Shown here: positions 24,202 through 32,859 of the stretch, piece after piece | Layout: every line of letters begins with the position of its first letter | How positions within the stretch are numbered: position 1 is the stretch's first letter | Source of the DNA: an uncultured Pelagibacteraceae bacterium | Lineage (GTDB): Bacteria; Pseudomonadota; Alphaproteobacteria; Pelagibacterales; Pelagibacteraceae | Direction of reading: 5' to 3' | NCBI GenBank assembly: GCA_902579215.1 | Contig: CACHGH010000010.1 | Coordinates: 1-37,265 of the forward strand | DNA length: 37,265 bases | The notes under the pieces: generated by a model | The model's database searches: none | What the model was told of the DNA's origin: nothing | The model's input: only the letters and a program-made list of their open reading frames with translations | Program-made: the position numbers and the translations under genes

Positions 24202-25209
24202 TTGAAAGATAATCCATTAAAAAAAAAAAAATTAGATTTAAAATTCGTTTATTCAGATGATAAATCAATAGGCATAGTTTTTAGTGATAATAATTTGTTG
24301 ATGGGTGTGGTTGGTGAGTTTAATATTAATCTTAAAGAACTAGAAAAACTAACCAAAACAACAATATATTTTAGAGGAAATTCAATAATAATTAAGGGAG
24401 CAAATGAAGATAATGAAATTGTTAAAGATGCAATAACTTTCTTAGCTGAGCAATTTATTAGTAATGGATCAATTGAAAAAAAAGATATAATTTCATCCAT
24501 AAATAAATTTATGATTGAAGAAAAAAATAATAAATCGAAAGAAAATATTGAATATATTATTAAAACACCGAAAAGATCAGTAATACCACGATCAGAAAGA
24601 CAAAAAAAATATGTTAGAGCTCTAAAAGAAAGCGATATAATAATTTCTGCAGGTCCAGCTGGAACTGGAAAAACATACTTGGCCGTAGCTGTTGCTTTAA
24701 CAATGTTATTAGAAAAAAAAATTGAAAGGATAATTTTATCTAGACCAGCAGTTGAAGCAGGAGAAAGATTAGGATTTTTACCAGGAGATATGAAAGAAAA
24801 AGTGGATCCATATTTGAGACCTCTTTATGATTCTTTATATGATTTATTAGATTTTGAAAAAATTCAAAAAAGAATTGAAATAGGAGATATTGAAATTGCT
24901 CCAATAGCTTTTATGAGAGGTAGAACATTAAAAAATTCGTTTGCAATCCTAGATGAAGCTCAAAATGCTACTGACACTCAAATTAAAATGTTTCTAACTA
25001 GAATTGGAGAAAATTCTAAAATTGTTATCAATGGTGATCCTTCACAAATTGATTTGCCAAACAAAAGTCAATCTGGACTTAATAGATCGAAAAAACTGTT
25101 AGGTCACTTAAAAGAAATTTCTGTTGTAGATTTTGATCATACTGATGTAGTTAGACACCCTTTAGTTTCTAAGATCGTAAAGGCATATTCAGATCAAAAT
25201 AATGATTAA
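24202..25209 (+). CDS. phoH: PhoH-like ATPase
   Basis: Translation appears to begin at TTG 24202, 4 bp after miaB, since no ATG is near. The 335-residue protein has an N-terminal KH-like region (KELEKLTKTTIYFRGNSIII), then a P-loop ATPase/RNA-helicase-like domain with Walker A SAGPAGTGKTYLAVAVAL (P-loop 151-158), RPAVEAGERLGFLPGDM, Walker B FAILDEAQNAT, and NGDPSQIDLP. PhoH (YbeZ) works with YbeY in RNA and ribosome metabolism, and ybeY follows with an 8-bp overlap. Codons 6-10 contain a run of 13 A (24219-24231), an unusual slippage-prone tract. Family assignment is secure. Confidence 0.95.
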   Translation: MKDNPLKKKKLDLKFVYSDDKSIGIVFSDNNLLMGVVGEFNINLKELEKLTKTTIYFRGNSIIIKGANEDNEIVKDAITFLAEQFISNGSIEKKDIISSINKFMIEEKNNKSKENIEYIIKTPKRSVIPRSERQKKYVRALKESDIIISAGPAGTGKTYLAVAVALTMLLEKKIERIILSRPAVEAGERLGFLPGDMKEKVDPYLRPLYDSLYDLLDFEKIQKRIEIGDIEIAPIAFMRGRTLKNSFAILDEAQNATDTQIKMFLTRIGENSKIVINGDPSQIDLPNKSQSGLNRSKKLLGHLKEISVVDFDHTDVVRHPLVSKIVKAYSDQNND

Positions 25210-25648
25210 AGCAAACGTTATTTTAGAGTGTTTAAATTGGAAAAAAAAAATAAAAAATCCACAAAACTATCTTAAAAAAAAACTTAAAATAATTTCAAAA
25301 ATACATCAATTTAAAAAAAAAAAACAAGAATTTAGTCTCTTACTAACTAATAATAAAAAGATGAAATTTTTAAATAAAAAATTTAGATTAAAAAGTAAAA
25401 CTACAGATGTTCTTTCATTTCCATTAAATAGTTTTTTTTCGAAAAGTTTTTATCTAGGAGATATAGCTATAAGCTATGAAATTATTAATAAAAGATCTAA
25501 AAAAACCAATTTTTTTTTAGAATTTGATAAAATGTGGGTACATGGTTATTTACATTTAAATGGTTATAAACATAAAAAAAATAAAGATTATTATAAAATG
25601 AAAAAAAAAGAAGATCTAATAATTAAAAATTTTTATCAAAAAACTTGA
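25202..25648 (+). CDS. ybeY: Endoribonuclease/rRNA maturation factor YbeY
   Basis: This 148-residue protein takes part in 16S rRNA 3'-end processing and ribosome quality control. The UPF0054 metal site is present as HGYLHLNGYKH with His114, His118 and His124. The usual Asp just before the third His (GYDH) is Lys here, a departure from the consensus but not a metal ligand. The motif TTDVLSFPLN (67-76) is typical. A run of 12 A (25313-25324) encodes a Lys stretch at ~38-41. It overlaps phoH by 8 bp and lnt by 4 bp, so the three are translationally linked. Confidence 0.93.
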   Translation: MIKANVILECLNWKKKIKNPQNYLKKKLKIISKIHQFKKKKQEFSLLLTNNKKMKFLNKKFRLKSKTTDVLSFPLNSFFSKSFYLGDIAISYEIINKRSKKTNFFLEFDKMWVHGYLHLNGYKHKKNKDYYKMKKKEDLIIKNFYQKT

Positions 25649-27177
25649 AACCAAATTCAAAAAAAAAAATTATTTCTAATTTGGCACCATTTATATTAGG
25701 GGTGGCTACATCATTTAGTCTACCACCATATAACTTTTTAATTATTAATTTTATAATCTTTCCATTTTTAATATTGTTAATTATAGAAAATATCCAAGAA
25801 TCCAAATTTACTGTTTTTAAGATTGGTTGGTTTTATGGATTTGGATATTTTCTTTCGAGTCTTTATTGGATAACGAATGCTTTGACTTTCGAAGAAATTT
25901 TTAAACCCTTAATCCCTATTGCTTTAATTGTTATACCTCTATTTTTAGGTTTATTTTATGGTTTTGGTATATTAATTTTTTCATTTTTTAAATTAGAAAA
26001 AAATTTATTTACAATTTTACTTTTCTCATTAATTTTTTCTGTAATCGAATTTGTAAGAGGATTTATTTTAGGAGGTTTTCCTTGGAATTTAATTGTTTTT
26101 AGTTGGACTGAATATATAAATTCGTTACAAATTTTATCTTTAATTGGAACATATAGTTTTAATTTAATATCAATAACAATTTTTTCATTACCACTAATTA
26201 TTTTTTCTAAACATAGTTTTAGATTTAAATTTATATTGATATTTTTTACTATTTTTATTTTATTATTGAATCATATATATGGCAGTTTAGTAATTAAGAA
26301 AAATAATGAAAATTTTCATGAACTTGATTATAAAATAAAAATTGTATCTCCAAAAATAGAAATTAGTAGATATTTTGAATATGATAATGAAAAAGAAATT
26401 ATTGAAGAGTTAATTGAATTAAGTAATCCTACAAATTTTGAAAATACTATTTTCATTTTCCCTGAAGGAGCACTTGCAGGAGTAAATTTCAATAAATTGA
26501 AAAGTTTTAAAAAATTATTTTTAAACAATTTTTCTTCTAATCACATAATTATAATGGGAATAAATACAGAAAAAAATTCACATACTTATAACTCAATGGT
26601 TGTTTTAGATAACGAGTTAAATTTATTGAACAAATATAATAAAATTAAATTAGTTCCTTTTGGAGAATTTTTGCCTCTTGAAAATATTTTAAAAAAACTT
26701 GGTTTGAGAAAAATTTCTTTTGGATATGAGTCTTTTAGCAAAGGAAAAGACAGGAAGTTGCTTTCTATCGAGAGTAATAAGTTCAGTTTTATACCCCTGA
26801 TCTGCTATGAGATTATTTATTCTGGAAATATTAACAAAGAAGCAAACAGGGCTAGTTTTATAATTAATATTTCAGAGGATGGATGGTTTGGAAATTCTAT
26901 AGGTCCACACCAACATTTTGCACATGGAGTTTTTAGATCAATTGAAGAAGGAAAAAATGTTATTCGATCAACAAATAATGGTATTTCCGCATTCATAGAT
27001 GTTAATGGAAGAGTAATTTCACACTTAGAGTCAACCCAGAGGGGAGTTATAGAAATAACTAAATATAAAAAATTTAATGAGACTCTTTTTTCAAAATTTG
27101 GTAACAAGATATTTTTTTGTATAATAATAATTTATATTGGAATGATATTTTTTGTTAAAAGAAGGGAGCATAAATGA
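25645..27177 (+). CDS. lnt: Apolipoprotein N-acyltransferase
   Basis: This 510-residue inner-membrane enzyme adds the third acyl chain to lipoproteins. The N-terminal ~215 residues hold several transmembrane helices (for example [16 protein letters not shown]). The C-terminal nitrilase-like domain has the triad Glu274 (FPEGALAG), Lys335 ([11 protein letters not shown]) and Cys387 ([10 protein letters not shown]). A further helix lies at the end ([16 protein letters not shown]). The start is TTG at 25645, overlapping the ybeY stop as TTGA, and codons 5-8 contain a run of 11 A. The alphaproteobacterial hlyC-type gene that often precedes lnt is absent. Its stop overlaps metK (ATGA). Confidence 0.95.
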   Translation: MKPNSKKKIISNLAPFILGVATSFSLPPYNFLIINFIIFPFLILLIIENIQESKFTVFKIGWFYGFGYFLSSLYWITNALTFEEIFKPLIPIALIVIPLFLGLFYGFGILIFSFFKLEKNLFTILLFSLIFSVIEFVRGFILGGFPWNLIVFSWTEYINSLQILSLIGTYSFNLISITIFSLPLIIFSKHSFRFKFILIFFTIFILLLNHIYGSLVIKKNNENFHELDYKIKIVSPKIEISRYFEYDNEKEIIEELIELSNPTNFENTIFIFPEGALAGVNFNKLKSFKKLFLNNFSSNHIIIMGINTEKNSHTYNSMVVLDNELNLLNKYNKIKLVPFGEFLPLENILKKLGLRKISFGYESFSKGKDRKLLSIESNKFSFIPLICYEIIYSGNINKEANRASFIINISEDGWFGNSIGPHQHFAHGVFRSIEEGKNVIRSTNNGISAFIDVNGRVISHLESTQRGVIEITKYKKFNETLFSKFGNKIFFCIIIIYIGMIFFVKRREHK

Positions 27178-28337
27178 AAAAAAATTATTTATTTACGAGT
27201 GAATCGGTTTCAGAAGGACATCCAGACAAAGTCTGTGATAGAATTTCTGATATGGTGGTTGATACTTATTTAAGCAAAGAACCCCAATCAAGAGTTGCCT
27301 GTGAGACATTAACAACAACTAATAAAGTTGTTTTAGCAGGTGAAACTAGAGGTCCGGATATAAATAAAGACGAATTAATTTCAAAAGTAAGAGATTGTAT
27401 AAAAGATATTGGTTATGACCAAAAGGGCTTTACTTGGAAGGATGCCACGAAGATAGATCTTCATTTACATTCGCAGTCAGCAGATATTGCAATGGGAGTA
27501 GACTCAGCTGGTAACAAAGATGAAGGAGCGGGAGATCAAGGAATAATGTTTGGTTATGCTTGCAACGAAACAGATGTTTTAATGCCAGCTCCAATTCATT
27601 ATTCTCATAAAATTTTAAGACTTATGGCAGAGGATAGAAAATCTGGAAAATTGAAAAATATTGAGCCAGACTCAAAAAGTCAAATAACTATTGAGTATAA
27701 AGATGGAAAACCTTCATCAGTTAAATCTGTTGTTATATCAACTCAGCATTCAGCTGACGTTAACCAATCTCAAGTTAGAGAATTAGTTAAACCTTACATT
27801 GAAAAGTCTATTCCAAAAAATCTAATAAATGGTTTAGATGAAACAGAAATATACGTTAATCCAACTGGCAATTTTGTTATAGGTGGACCAGATGGAGATA
27901 GTGGACTAACAGGCAGAAAAATTATTGTTGATACTTATGGAGGTGCAGCACCACATGGAGGAGGAGCTTTCTCAGGCAAAGACCCTACTAAAGTTGATAG
28001 ATCAGCTGCTTATGCTTCTAGATATTTAGCAAAGAACATTGTTGCTTCAAAAATTTCAGACAAATGTTTAATTCAATTAGCCTATGCAATTGGAGTTTCT
28101 AAACCACTTTCAATTTATGTAGATCTTTTTGATAATGATGAAGAAAAAAATAAACATGTAGAAAAATTAATTAATGAAAATTTTGACTTAAGTCCTAGAG
28201 GAATTAGAGAAATGTTAGGATTAAATAAACCAATATACTCAAAAACAGCAGCTTATGGTCATTTTGGACGAGAGCCAGAGTCAGATGGCTCTTTTTCTTG
28301 GGAAAAAACAGACAAAAAAGGAGTTTTTTCAAAGTAA
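27174..28337 (+). CDS. metK: S-adenosylmethionine synthetase
   Basis: This 387-residue enzyme makes SAM from methionine and ATP. It shows [20 protein letters not shown] at the N-terminus with the ATP-binding His-Pro-Asp-Lys, [12 protein letters not shown], the [20 protein letters not shown] region and [20 protein letters not shown], which carry the phosphate- and metal-binding residues. Full length. It overlaps lnt by 4 bp, so there is no room for a SAM riboswitch immediately before it. A terminator follows about 55 bp after its stop. SAM supply links it to the methylating enzymes RsmI and MiaB in the window. Confidence 0.98.
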   Translation: MKKNYLFTSESVSEGHPDKVCDRISDMVVDTYLSKEPQSRVACETLTTTNKVVLAGETRGPDINKDELISKVRDCIKDIGYDQKGFTWKDATKIDLHLHSQSADIAMGVDSAGNKDEGAGDQGIMFGYACNETDVLMPAPIHYSHKILRLMAEDRKSGKLKNIEPDSKSQITIEYKDGKPSSVKSVVISTQHSADVNQSQVRELVKPYIEKSIPKNLINGLDETEIYVNPTGNFVIGGPDGDSGLTGRKIIVDTYGGAAPHGGGAFSGKDPTKVDRSAAYASRYLAKNIVASKISDKCLIQLAYAIGVSKPLSIYVDLFDNDEEKNKHVEKLINENFDLSPRGIREMLGLNKPIYSKTAAYGHFGREPESDGSFSWEKTDKKGVFSK

Positions 28338-28393
28338 AAAGTTGAAAAATTAAAAAAAGTAAATATATATTCAAGTAACATTATTGAAATTTC

Positions 28394-28420
28394 AAAATGG
28401 GCTTCGGCCCATTTTTTTTT
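28394..28420 (+). terminator. Rho-independent terminator after metK
   Basis: A perfect 9-bp stem (28394-28402 with 28407-28415) is closed by a stable TTCG tetraloop, with a T run after it. It lies in the 103-bp gap between metK and nusA, so it ends the fur-to-metK transcription unit. Because it is only 20 bp before the nusA start, it could also attenuate nusA-operon transcription. The rest of the gap holds no recognisable gene or structure. Confidence 0.88.
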
Positions 28421-28440
28421 GGTATTAATAAAAAGAAAAT

Positions 28441-29403
28441 ATGCTGAATAAAAGAGCTGATAAATTAGAATTACTTAGAATAGCCGAGGCTGTTGCTTTA
28501 GAAAAATCTATTGATAAAGAATTAATTATTAATTCAATGGAGACCGGAATTGCTAAAGCTGCAAAATCAAGATTTGGACAAGACAATGAAATTAAGGTTA
28601 TTATTAATAGAGATAATGGAGATATTGCACTTTACAGAAAACTAATAATTGTCGAAAACCCTGAAAATAATAATACTGAAATAACACTTAAAGAAGCCAT
28701 TAGGTTAGACGAAGAAAATAAAAATAAAAAGATCGGTGAAGAAATTTTACAATTATTACCTTCGTTTGATTTTGGTAGAATAGCAGCCCAGACTGCAAAA
28801 CAAGTCATTAGTTTTAATGTAAGAGAAGCTGAAAGAGAAAGACAGTATAATGACTATATTGATAAAAAAGATACAATAGTAAGTGGAATTGTTAAACGTC
28901 TAGAATTTGGAAATGTGATTGTTGATTTAGGAAGAGCAGAAGCAATAATCCAAAAAAATGAATTAATACCAAGAGAAAATATTAAAGCTGGAGATCGTAT
29001 TAAGGCTTATTGTTTTGATGTTAGAAGAGAGTCTAGGGGGCAACAAATATTTTTATCAAGAGCTCATTCAAAATTTATGGAAAAATTATTTATTCAAGAA
29101 GTTCCAGAGATTTATGATGGATTAATTGAAATTAAATCATCTGCTAGAGACCCTGGGAGTAGAGCAAAAATTTGTGTTAAAGCGGTTGACACTTCATTAG
29201 ATCCGGTAGGAGCATGCGTGGGAATGAGAGGATCGAGAGTTCAAGCAGTGGTTAACGAATTACAAGGTGAAAAAATAGATATAGTTAATTGGTCAGAGGA
29301 TCCAGCTATTGTAGTAACGAATGCATTATCTCCTGCGGATGTTCAAAGAGTAAATGTTAATAGTGAATTAAAAAAAACTCGATGTTATTTTATCGGAGGA
29401 TAA
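28441..29403 (+). CDS. nusA: Transcription factor NusA, N-terminal part of a frameshifted gene
   Basis: This ORF encodes the RNA-polymerase-binding N-terminal domain (~1-127, with LLPSFDFGRIAAQTAKQVI), the S1 domain (~135-200, VSGIVKRLEFGNVIVDLGRAE), KH1 (DPGSRAKICVKAVDTSLDPV, VGMRGSRVQAV) and the beginning of KH2 (GEKIDIVNWSEDPAIVVTNA). After Lys312 the frame leaves the NusA sequence, adds eight unrelated residues and stops at 29401-29403. Removing one A from the A8 run at 29370-29377 restores a continuous 517-residue NusA. NusA governs pausing, termination and antitermination and is normally essential. Thus either the sequence has an indel error, the strain carries a real mutation, or slippage on the A run makes the full product. 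The terminator before the gene and infB after it are as expected; rimP is missing upstream. Confidence 0.9.
   Translation: MLNKRADKLELLRIAEAVALEKSIDKELIINSMETGIAKAAKSRFGQDNEIKVIINRDNGDIALYRKLIIVENPENNNTEITLKEAIRLDEENKNKKIGEEILQLLPSFDFGRIAAQTAKQVISFNVREAERERQYNDYIDKKDTIVSGIVKRLEFGNVIVDLGRAEAIIQKNELIPRENIKAGDRIKAYCFDVRRESRGQQIFLSRAHSKFMEKLFIQEVPEIYDGLIEIKSSARDPGSRAKICVKAVDTSLDPVGACVGMRGSRVQAVVNELQGEKIDIVNWSEDPAIVVTNALSPADVQRVNVNSELKKTRCYFIGG
29370..29377 (+). other. A8 run at the nusA frameshift point
   Basis: There are eight consecutive A after GAATT. With seven, the codons would read Glu-Leu-Lys-Lys-Leu-Asp-Val-Ile and continue directly into the NusA KH2 motif AIGRRGQNV; with eight, the frame closes at 29403. 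Homopolymer A runs are hot spots for sequencing indels and for polymerase slippage, so this run is the most likely place of the shift. Confidence 0.85.
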
Positions 29404-29995
29404 TTTAAGCAAAGCCATAGGTAGAAGAGGACAGAACGTAAGATTGGCAACTAAATTAATGAATTATGAAATTAATATTATGACTGATAAAGAAGACTCT
29501 GAAAGAAGACAAATTGAATTTAAAGAAAAAACAGAAAACTTTGTAAAAAATTTAGAATTAGATGAAACTTTGGGACAGCTGTTAGTTGCAGAAGGATTTT
29601 CTACTATAGATGAAATTAAAGATACAAGCGTTGAGGCATTAACTAAAATTGAAGGTATAGAAGAAGATACAGCCAAAGCGTTGATTGATAGAGCAAAAGA
29701 ATTTTATGTAAAAGATCAAGAAGAAATATCACAAAAAATTAAAGACTTAGGATTAGAAAATGAATTAATAAATCACAAAGGCTTAACGCCAGGTATGCTT
29801 GTTACGTTAGGCGAACAAAAAATATTAACTTTGTCCGATTTTGCTGATTTAGCCTCAGATGAATTAATTGGTGGTTATGATATTGTTAAGGGAGAAAGAG
29901 TGAAAATAAAAGGTTATTTAGAGGATTTCGCCTTATCACAGAGTGAAGCGGATAATTTAATAATGTCTGCAAGAGATATAGTTTATAAAGATTGA
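29378..29995 (+). CDS. nusA: Transcription factor NusA, C-terminal part of a frameshifted gene
   Basis: This frame continues NusA from LDVILSEDNLSKAIGRRGQN. It holds the GxxG loop of KH2 (AIGRRGQNVRLATKL) and two C-terminal helix-hairpin-helix acidic repeats: ETLGQLLVAEGFSTIDEI to IEGIEEDTAKALIDRAKEF, and NHKGLTPGMLVTLGEQKIL to GYLEDFALSQSEADNLIMSA. It has no good start codon of its own; the first possible one is a TTG at 29444, inside KH2, so it should be expressed only as an extension of the upstream frame. The YlxR gene that commonly separates nusA from infB is absent; infB starts 10 bp later. Confidence 0.88.
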   Translation, partial: LDVILSEDNLSKAIGRRGQNVRLATKLMNYEINIMTDKEDSERRQIEFKEKTENFVKNLELDETLGQLLVAEGFSTIDEIKDTSVEALTKIEGIEEDTAKALIDRAKEFYVKDQEEISQKIKDLGLENELINHKGLTPGMLVTLGEQKILTLSDFADLASDELIGGYDIVKGERVKIKGYLEDFALSQSEADNLIMSARDIVYKD

Positions 29996-30005
29996 GTGAT
30001 GAAAT

Positions 30006-32225
30006 ATGGAGAAAAAAAAGACAAAATTAACACTTTCTATAAATACAAAAAAATCTATAGAAAATATTAACTTAGCTAAAACACAGGGTAAAAATTCTGT
30101 AGTTATTGAAAAAAAAACAAATAAATTTCAAAGCAAAGGCTTTTTTGATAAAAAAAAAGCAAGTCATACATTTGAAAAAAAAGATAAATTCAAATCTAAT
30201 AAATTTCCTGGACAAAGATTTAGAAATAATCAAATAAAAATAACACCTCCAACTAATGATTACGAAAAAAGAAAACTGGCTGAGCAAAGAGCAACAAAAA
30301 GATTAAAAGAAGAAACTGCTAAAGAATTTAAAGGAAAAACTAGTAAAAAAAGAGAACAAAAACTAACTGTATCAAGAGCACTAAGTGATAAAATCGAGAC
30401 AAGGGCAAGAAGTCTTGCATCTTTAAAAAGGGCAAAACTTAAAGAAAATAGATCAAAAGAAGAACTTAAAGAAAACTTAAAACCAGTTAAAAGAGACGTA
30501 AATATACCAGAGGCAATAACTGTAAGAGAATTAGCAAATAGAATGGCAGAACAGTCAAGCAGTGTTATAAAACATTTATTCTCCATGGGGGTAAATGTTA
30601 CAATAAACCAAACACTAGCTGCAGATACTGCTGAATATTTAGTTAAAGAATTTGGACATAATCCAATTAGAGAAACTAAAGCAGAAGAAATTATTCAAAA
30701 AATAAAAGACTCAAGAGCGGAAAACTTAAAAAATAGACCTCCTATTGTAACAGTTATGGGTCATGTGGATCATGGAAAAACTTCTTTGTTAGATGTATTA
30801 AGAAGTACTAATGTGGTCTCAGGAGAATATGGCGGAATTACACAACACATAGGAGCATATCAAATCGAAAGTAACTCAAAAAAAATTACTTTTATAGACA
30901 CTCCAGGCCATGCTGCATTTACAGAAATGAGAGCAAGAGGATCAAAGTTAACAGATATTGTAGTTCTAGTAGTAGCCGCAGATGATGGAGTTAAACCTCA
31001 AACTATTGAGTCAATTAATCACGCTAAGGCTGCTAAAGTTCCAATTGTTGTAGCAATAAATAAATGCGATTTACCTGATGCTGATCCACAAAAAATCAAA
31101 AATCAGCTTCTTGAATACGAACTAATTGCTGAAGAGCTTTCAGGTGAAACTTTAATGGTTGAAATATCAACAAAAACAAAAAAAAATTTAGATAAATTGT
31201 TAGAATCAATAATGTTGCAAGCCGAAATTTTGGATTTAAAAACTAACTTTGAGTCAAAAGCAACAGGCGTTGTGTTAGAGTCAAAAATTGATATTGGAAG
31301 AGGACCAGTGGTCACTACAATAATTACATCTGGTACATTAAAACAAAGAGATTATTTTGTTAGCGGTCTCAAATGGGGAAAGGCTAGAGCATTAATAAAT
31401 GATATGGGAAAAAGTATAGAGGAAGCACCTCCTTCATCGCCTATTGAAATACTTGGGATAAATGGAGCGGCACGAGCAGGTGATGATTTTATTGTTTTAA
31501 ATAATGAAAAAGAGGCAAAAACATTGTGTGACTCAAGAATACAAGAAAGTAAAGTTAATAAGAATCCATTAACTTTTGCCACTCAAGAATCTGCATTTAA
31601 AGATAAAGTTTCTGAAGAGTTAAACATTATAATTAAATCAGACGTTCATGGCTCATCTGAAGCAATTAAAAATGCTATAAATAATATTAAACACGATGAA
31701 GTAAAACCAAAAATTATTTTATCAGATGTTGGAATGGTTACAGAGACTGATGTAACTCTTGCTAAAGCCTCTAATGCAGTATTAATCGCTTTTAATGTTA
31801 AACCTAGCAAAGAAGCAAAAAAACTTGCAGAAAGAGAAAAAATATCTATCTCTTCATTTAATATAATCTATGAAGCTTTAGATTATATTAAAAAAAGAAT
31901 GTCTGGACTTTTAGCTCCAGACATCGAGGAAAAAGTAATTGGTTCAGCTGAAATTTTAGAAATATTTAAAGTCTCAAGCGTAGGAAAAGTAGCAGGCTCA
32001 AAAGTATTTGAAGGCGAAATTACGAGTGGATCTAATGCCAGAGTTATTAGAGATAGCGCTGTTATATACACAGGTAAAATTGGTTCAATTTTTAGAGAAA
32101 AAAATCAAGCTAAACAAGTTAGCACCGGACAAGAATGCGGAATAACATTAAAAGATTTTAGCGATTATCAAAAAAAGGACATAATAGAAGCATTTAATTC
32201 TAAAACAACTGAGAGAGTTATATAA
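30006..32225 (+). CDS. infB: Translation initiation factor IF-2
   Basis: This 739-residue GTPase places initiator tRNA on the 30S subunit and promotes subunit joining. The N-terminal ~160 residues are Lys-rich and low in complexity, and shorter than in many alphaproteobacteria. Then come the IF2_N module ([20 protein letters not shown]), the G domain with GHVDHGKT (252-259), [11 protein letters not shown] and NKCD, and domains II-IV ending with [19 protein letters not shown]. Start ATG 30006 is chosen because the nearer ATG at 29999 is out of frame. Its stop overlaps rbfA (TAATG). Confidence 0.98.
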   Translation: MEKKKTKLTLSINTKKSIENINLAKTQGKNSVVIEKKTNKFQSKGFFDKKKASHTFEKKDKFKSNKFPGQRFRNNQIKITPPTNDYEKRKLAEQRATKRLKEETAKEFKGKTSKKREQKLTVSRALSDKIETRARSLASLKRAKLKENRSKEELKENLKPVKRDVNIPEAITVRELANRMAEQSSSVIKHLFSMGVNVTINQTLAADTAEYLVKEFGHNPIRETKAEEIIQKIKDSRAENLKNRPPIVTVMGHVDHGKTSLLDVLRSTNVVSGEYGGITQHIGAYQIESNSKKITFIDTPGHAAFTEMRARGSKLTDIVVLVVAADDGVKPQTIESINHAKAAKVPIVVAINKCDLPDADPQKIKNQLLEYELIAEELSGETLMVEISTKTKKNLDKLLESIMLQAEILDLKTNFESKATGVVLESKIDIGRGPVVTTIITSGTLKQRDYFVSGLKWGKARALINDMGKSIEEAPPSSPIEILGINGAARAGDDFIVLNNEKEAKTLCDSRIQESKVNKNPLTFATQESAFKDKVSEELNIIIKSDVHGSSEAIKNAINNIKHDEVKPKIILSDVGMVTETDVTLAKASNAVLIAFNVKPSKEAKKLAEREKISISSFNIIYEALDYIKKRMSGLLAPDIEEKVIGSAEILEIFKVSSVGKVAGSKVFEGEITSGSNARVIRDSAVIYTGKIGSIFREKNQAKQVSTGQECGITLKDFSDYQKKDIIEAFNSKTTERVI

Positions 32226-32608
32226 TGAGTAATAAAAATAAATATGGAAAACCTATTTCACAAAGACAATTAAGGGTTGGAGAAATGATCAAGCAATCAC
32301 TAGGAATGATTTTCGCAAGAAACGAGGCTAAAGTACCAAACCTAGATACAAATAATATCACAGTAACAGAAGTAAAAATGAGTCAAGATTTAAAAGTTGC
32401 AAAAGCATTTGTGCTACCTCTTGGAGGGAAAAATGCTGAAGAAACTATAACGATATTAAAAGAATTTTCATTTTTAATAAGAAAAACTTTATCAAAAAAA
32501 ATAACGATGAAATTTTTACCAAAAATTCTTTTTGCTAAAGACGAGTCTTTTGAATATGCAGAAAAAATAGAAAATTTAATAAAACAAACAAATAAACAAA
32601 TAGGATAA
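32225..32608 (+). CDS. rbfA: 30S ribosome-binding factor A
   Basis: This 127-residue protein helps late 16S rRNA maturation and cold adaptation by binding the free 30S subunit. The family is recognised from QRQLRVGEMIKQSLGMIFAR near the N-terminus, the KH-like core VTEVKMSQDLKVAKAFVLPL, and the C-terminal KFLPKILFAKDESFEYAEKI. It starts in the stop codon of infB (1-bp overlap) and ends 2 bp before rpsO. The truB gene, usually between rbfA and rpsO, is missing. Confidence 0.95.
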   Translation: MSNKNKYGKPISQRQLRVGEMIKQSLGMIFARNEAKVPNLDTNNITVTEVKMSQDLKVAKAFVLPLGGKNAEETITILKEFSFLIRKTLSKKITMKFLPKILFAKDESFEYAEKIENLIKQTNKQIG

Positions 32609-32610
32609 AT

Positions 32611-32859
32611 ATGAAAAAAAAAATAAAAGAATTAGCTATTCACGAAAAAGATACTGGATCTTCAGAGGTTCAGATAGCACTTCTTACTGAAAAAATTGAA
32701 ACTCTTTCTGGGCATATTAAAAAATTTAGCAAAGATAAGCATTCTTCAATAGGATTATTAAAAGCTGTAAATAAAAGAAAGAGATTGTTGGATTATTTAA
32801 AAAAAAATAAAATAGATTCCTACAAAAATGTATTAACAAAACTAAATTTAAGGAAATAA
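32611..32859 (+). CDS. rpsO: 30S ribosomal protein S15
   Basis: This 82-residue protein is slightly shorter than the usual ~89. It binds the central domain of 16S rRNA (helices 20-22) and contributes to the bridge with 23S rRNA. Diagnostic segments are DTGSSEVQIALLTEKIETL, GHIKKFSKDKHSSIGLL and NKRKRLLDYLKKNKIDSY. The missing residues are at the N-terminus, where the usual leading Thr/Ser-rich segment is trimmed. It abuts pnp with no gap, the usual rpsO-pnp pair. Confidence 0.97.
   Translation: MKKKIKELAIHEKDTGSSEVQIALLTEKIETLSGHIKKFSKDKHSSIGLLKAVNKRKRLLDYLKKNKIDSYKNVLTKLNLRK

Noticed and set aside
27120-27174. SAM riboswitch before metK
   Set aside because: The metK start overlaps the lnt stop and the preceding sequence codes for the last helix of Lnt; no aptamer-like structure seen.
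28338-28440. Hidden rimP/trmB remnant or small RNA between metK and nusA
   Set aside because: Only 103 bp, no open frame with family motifs; the only structure is the terminator hairpin.
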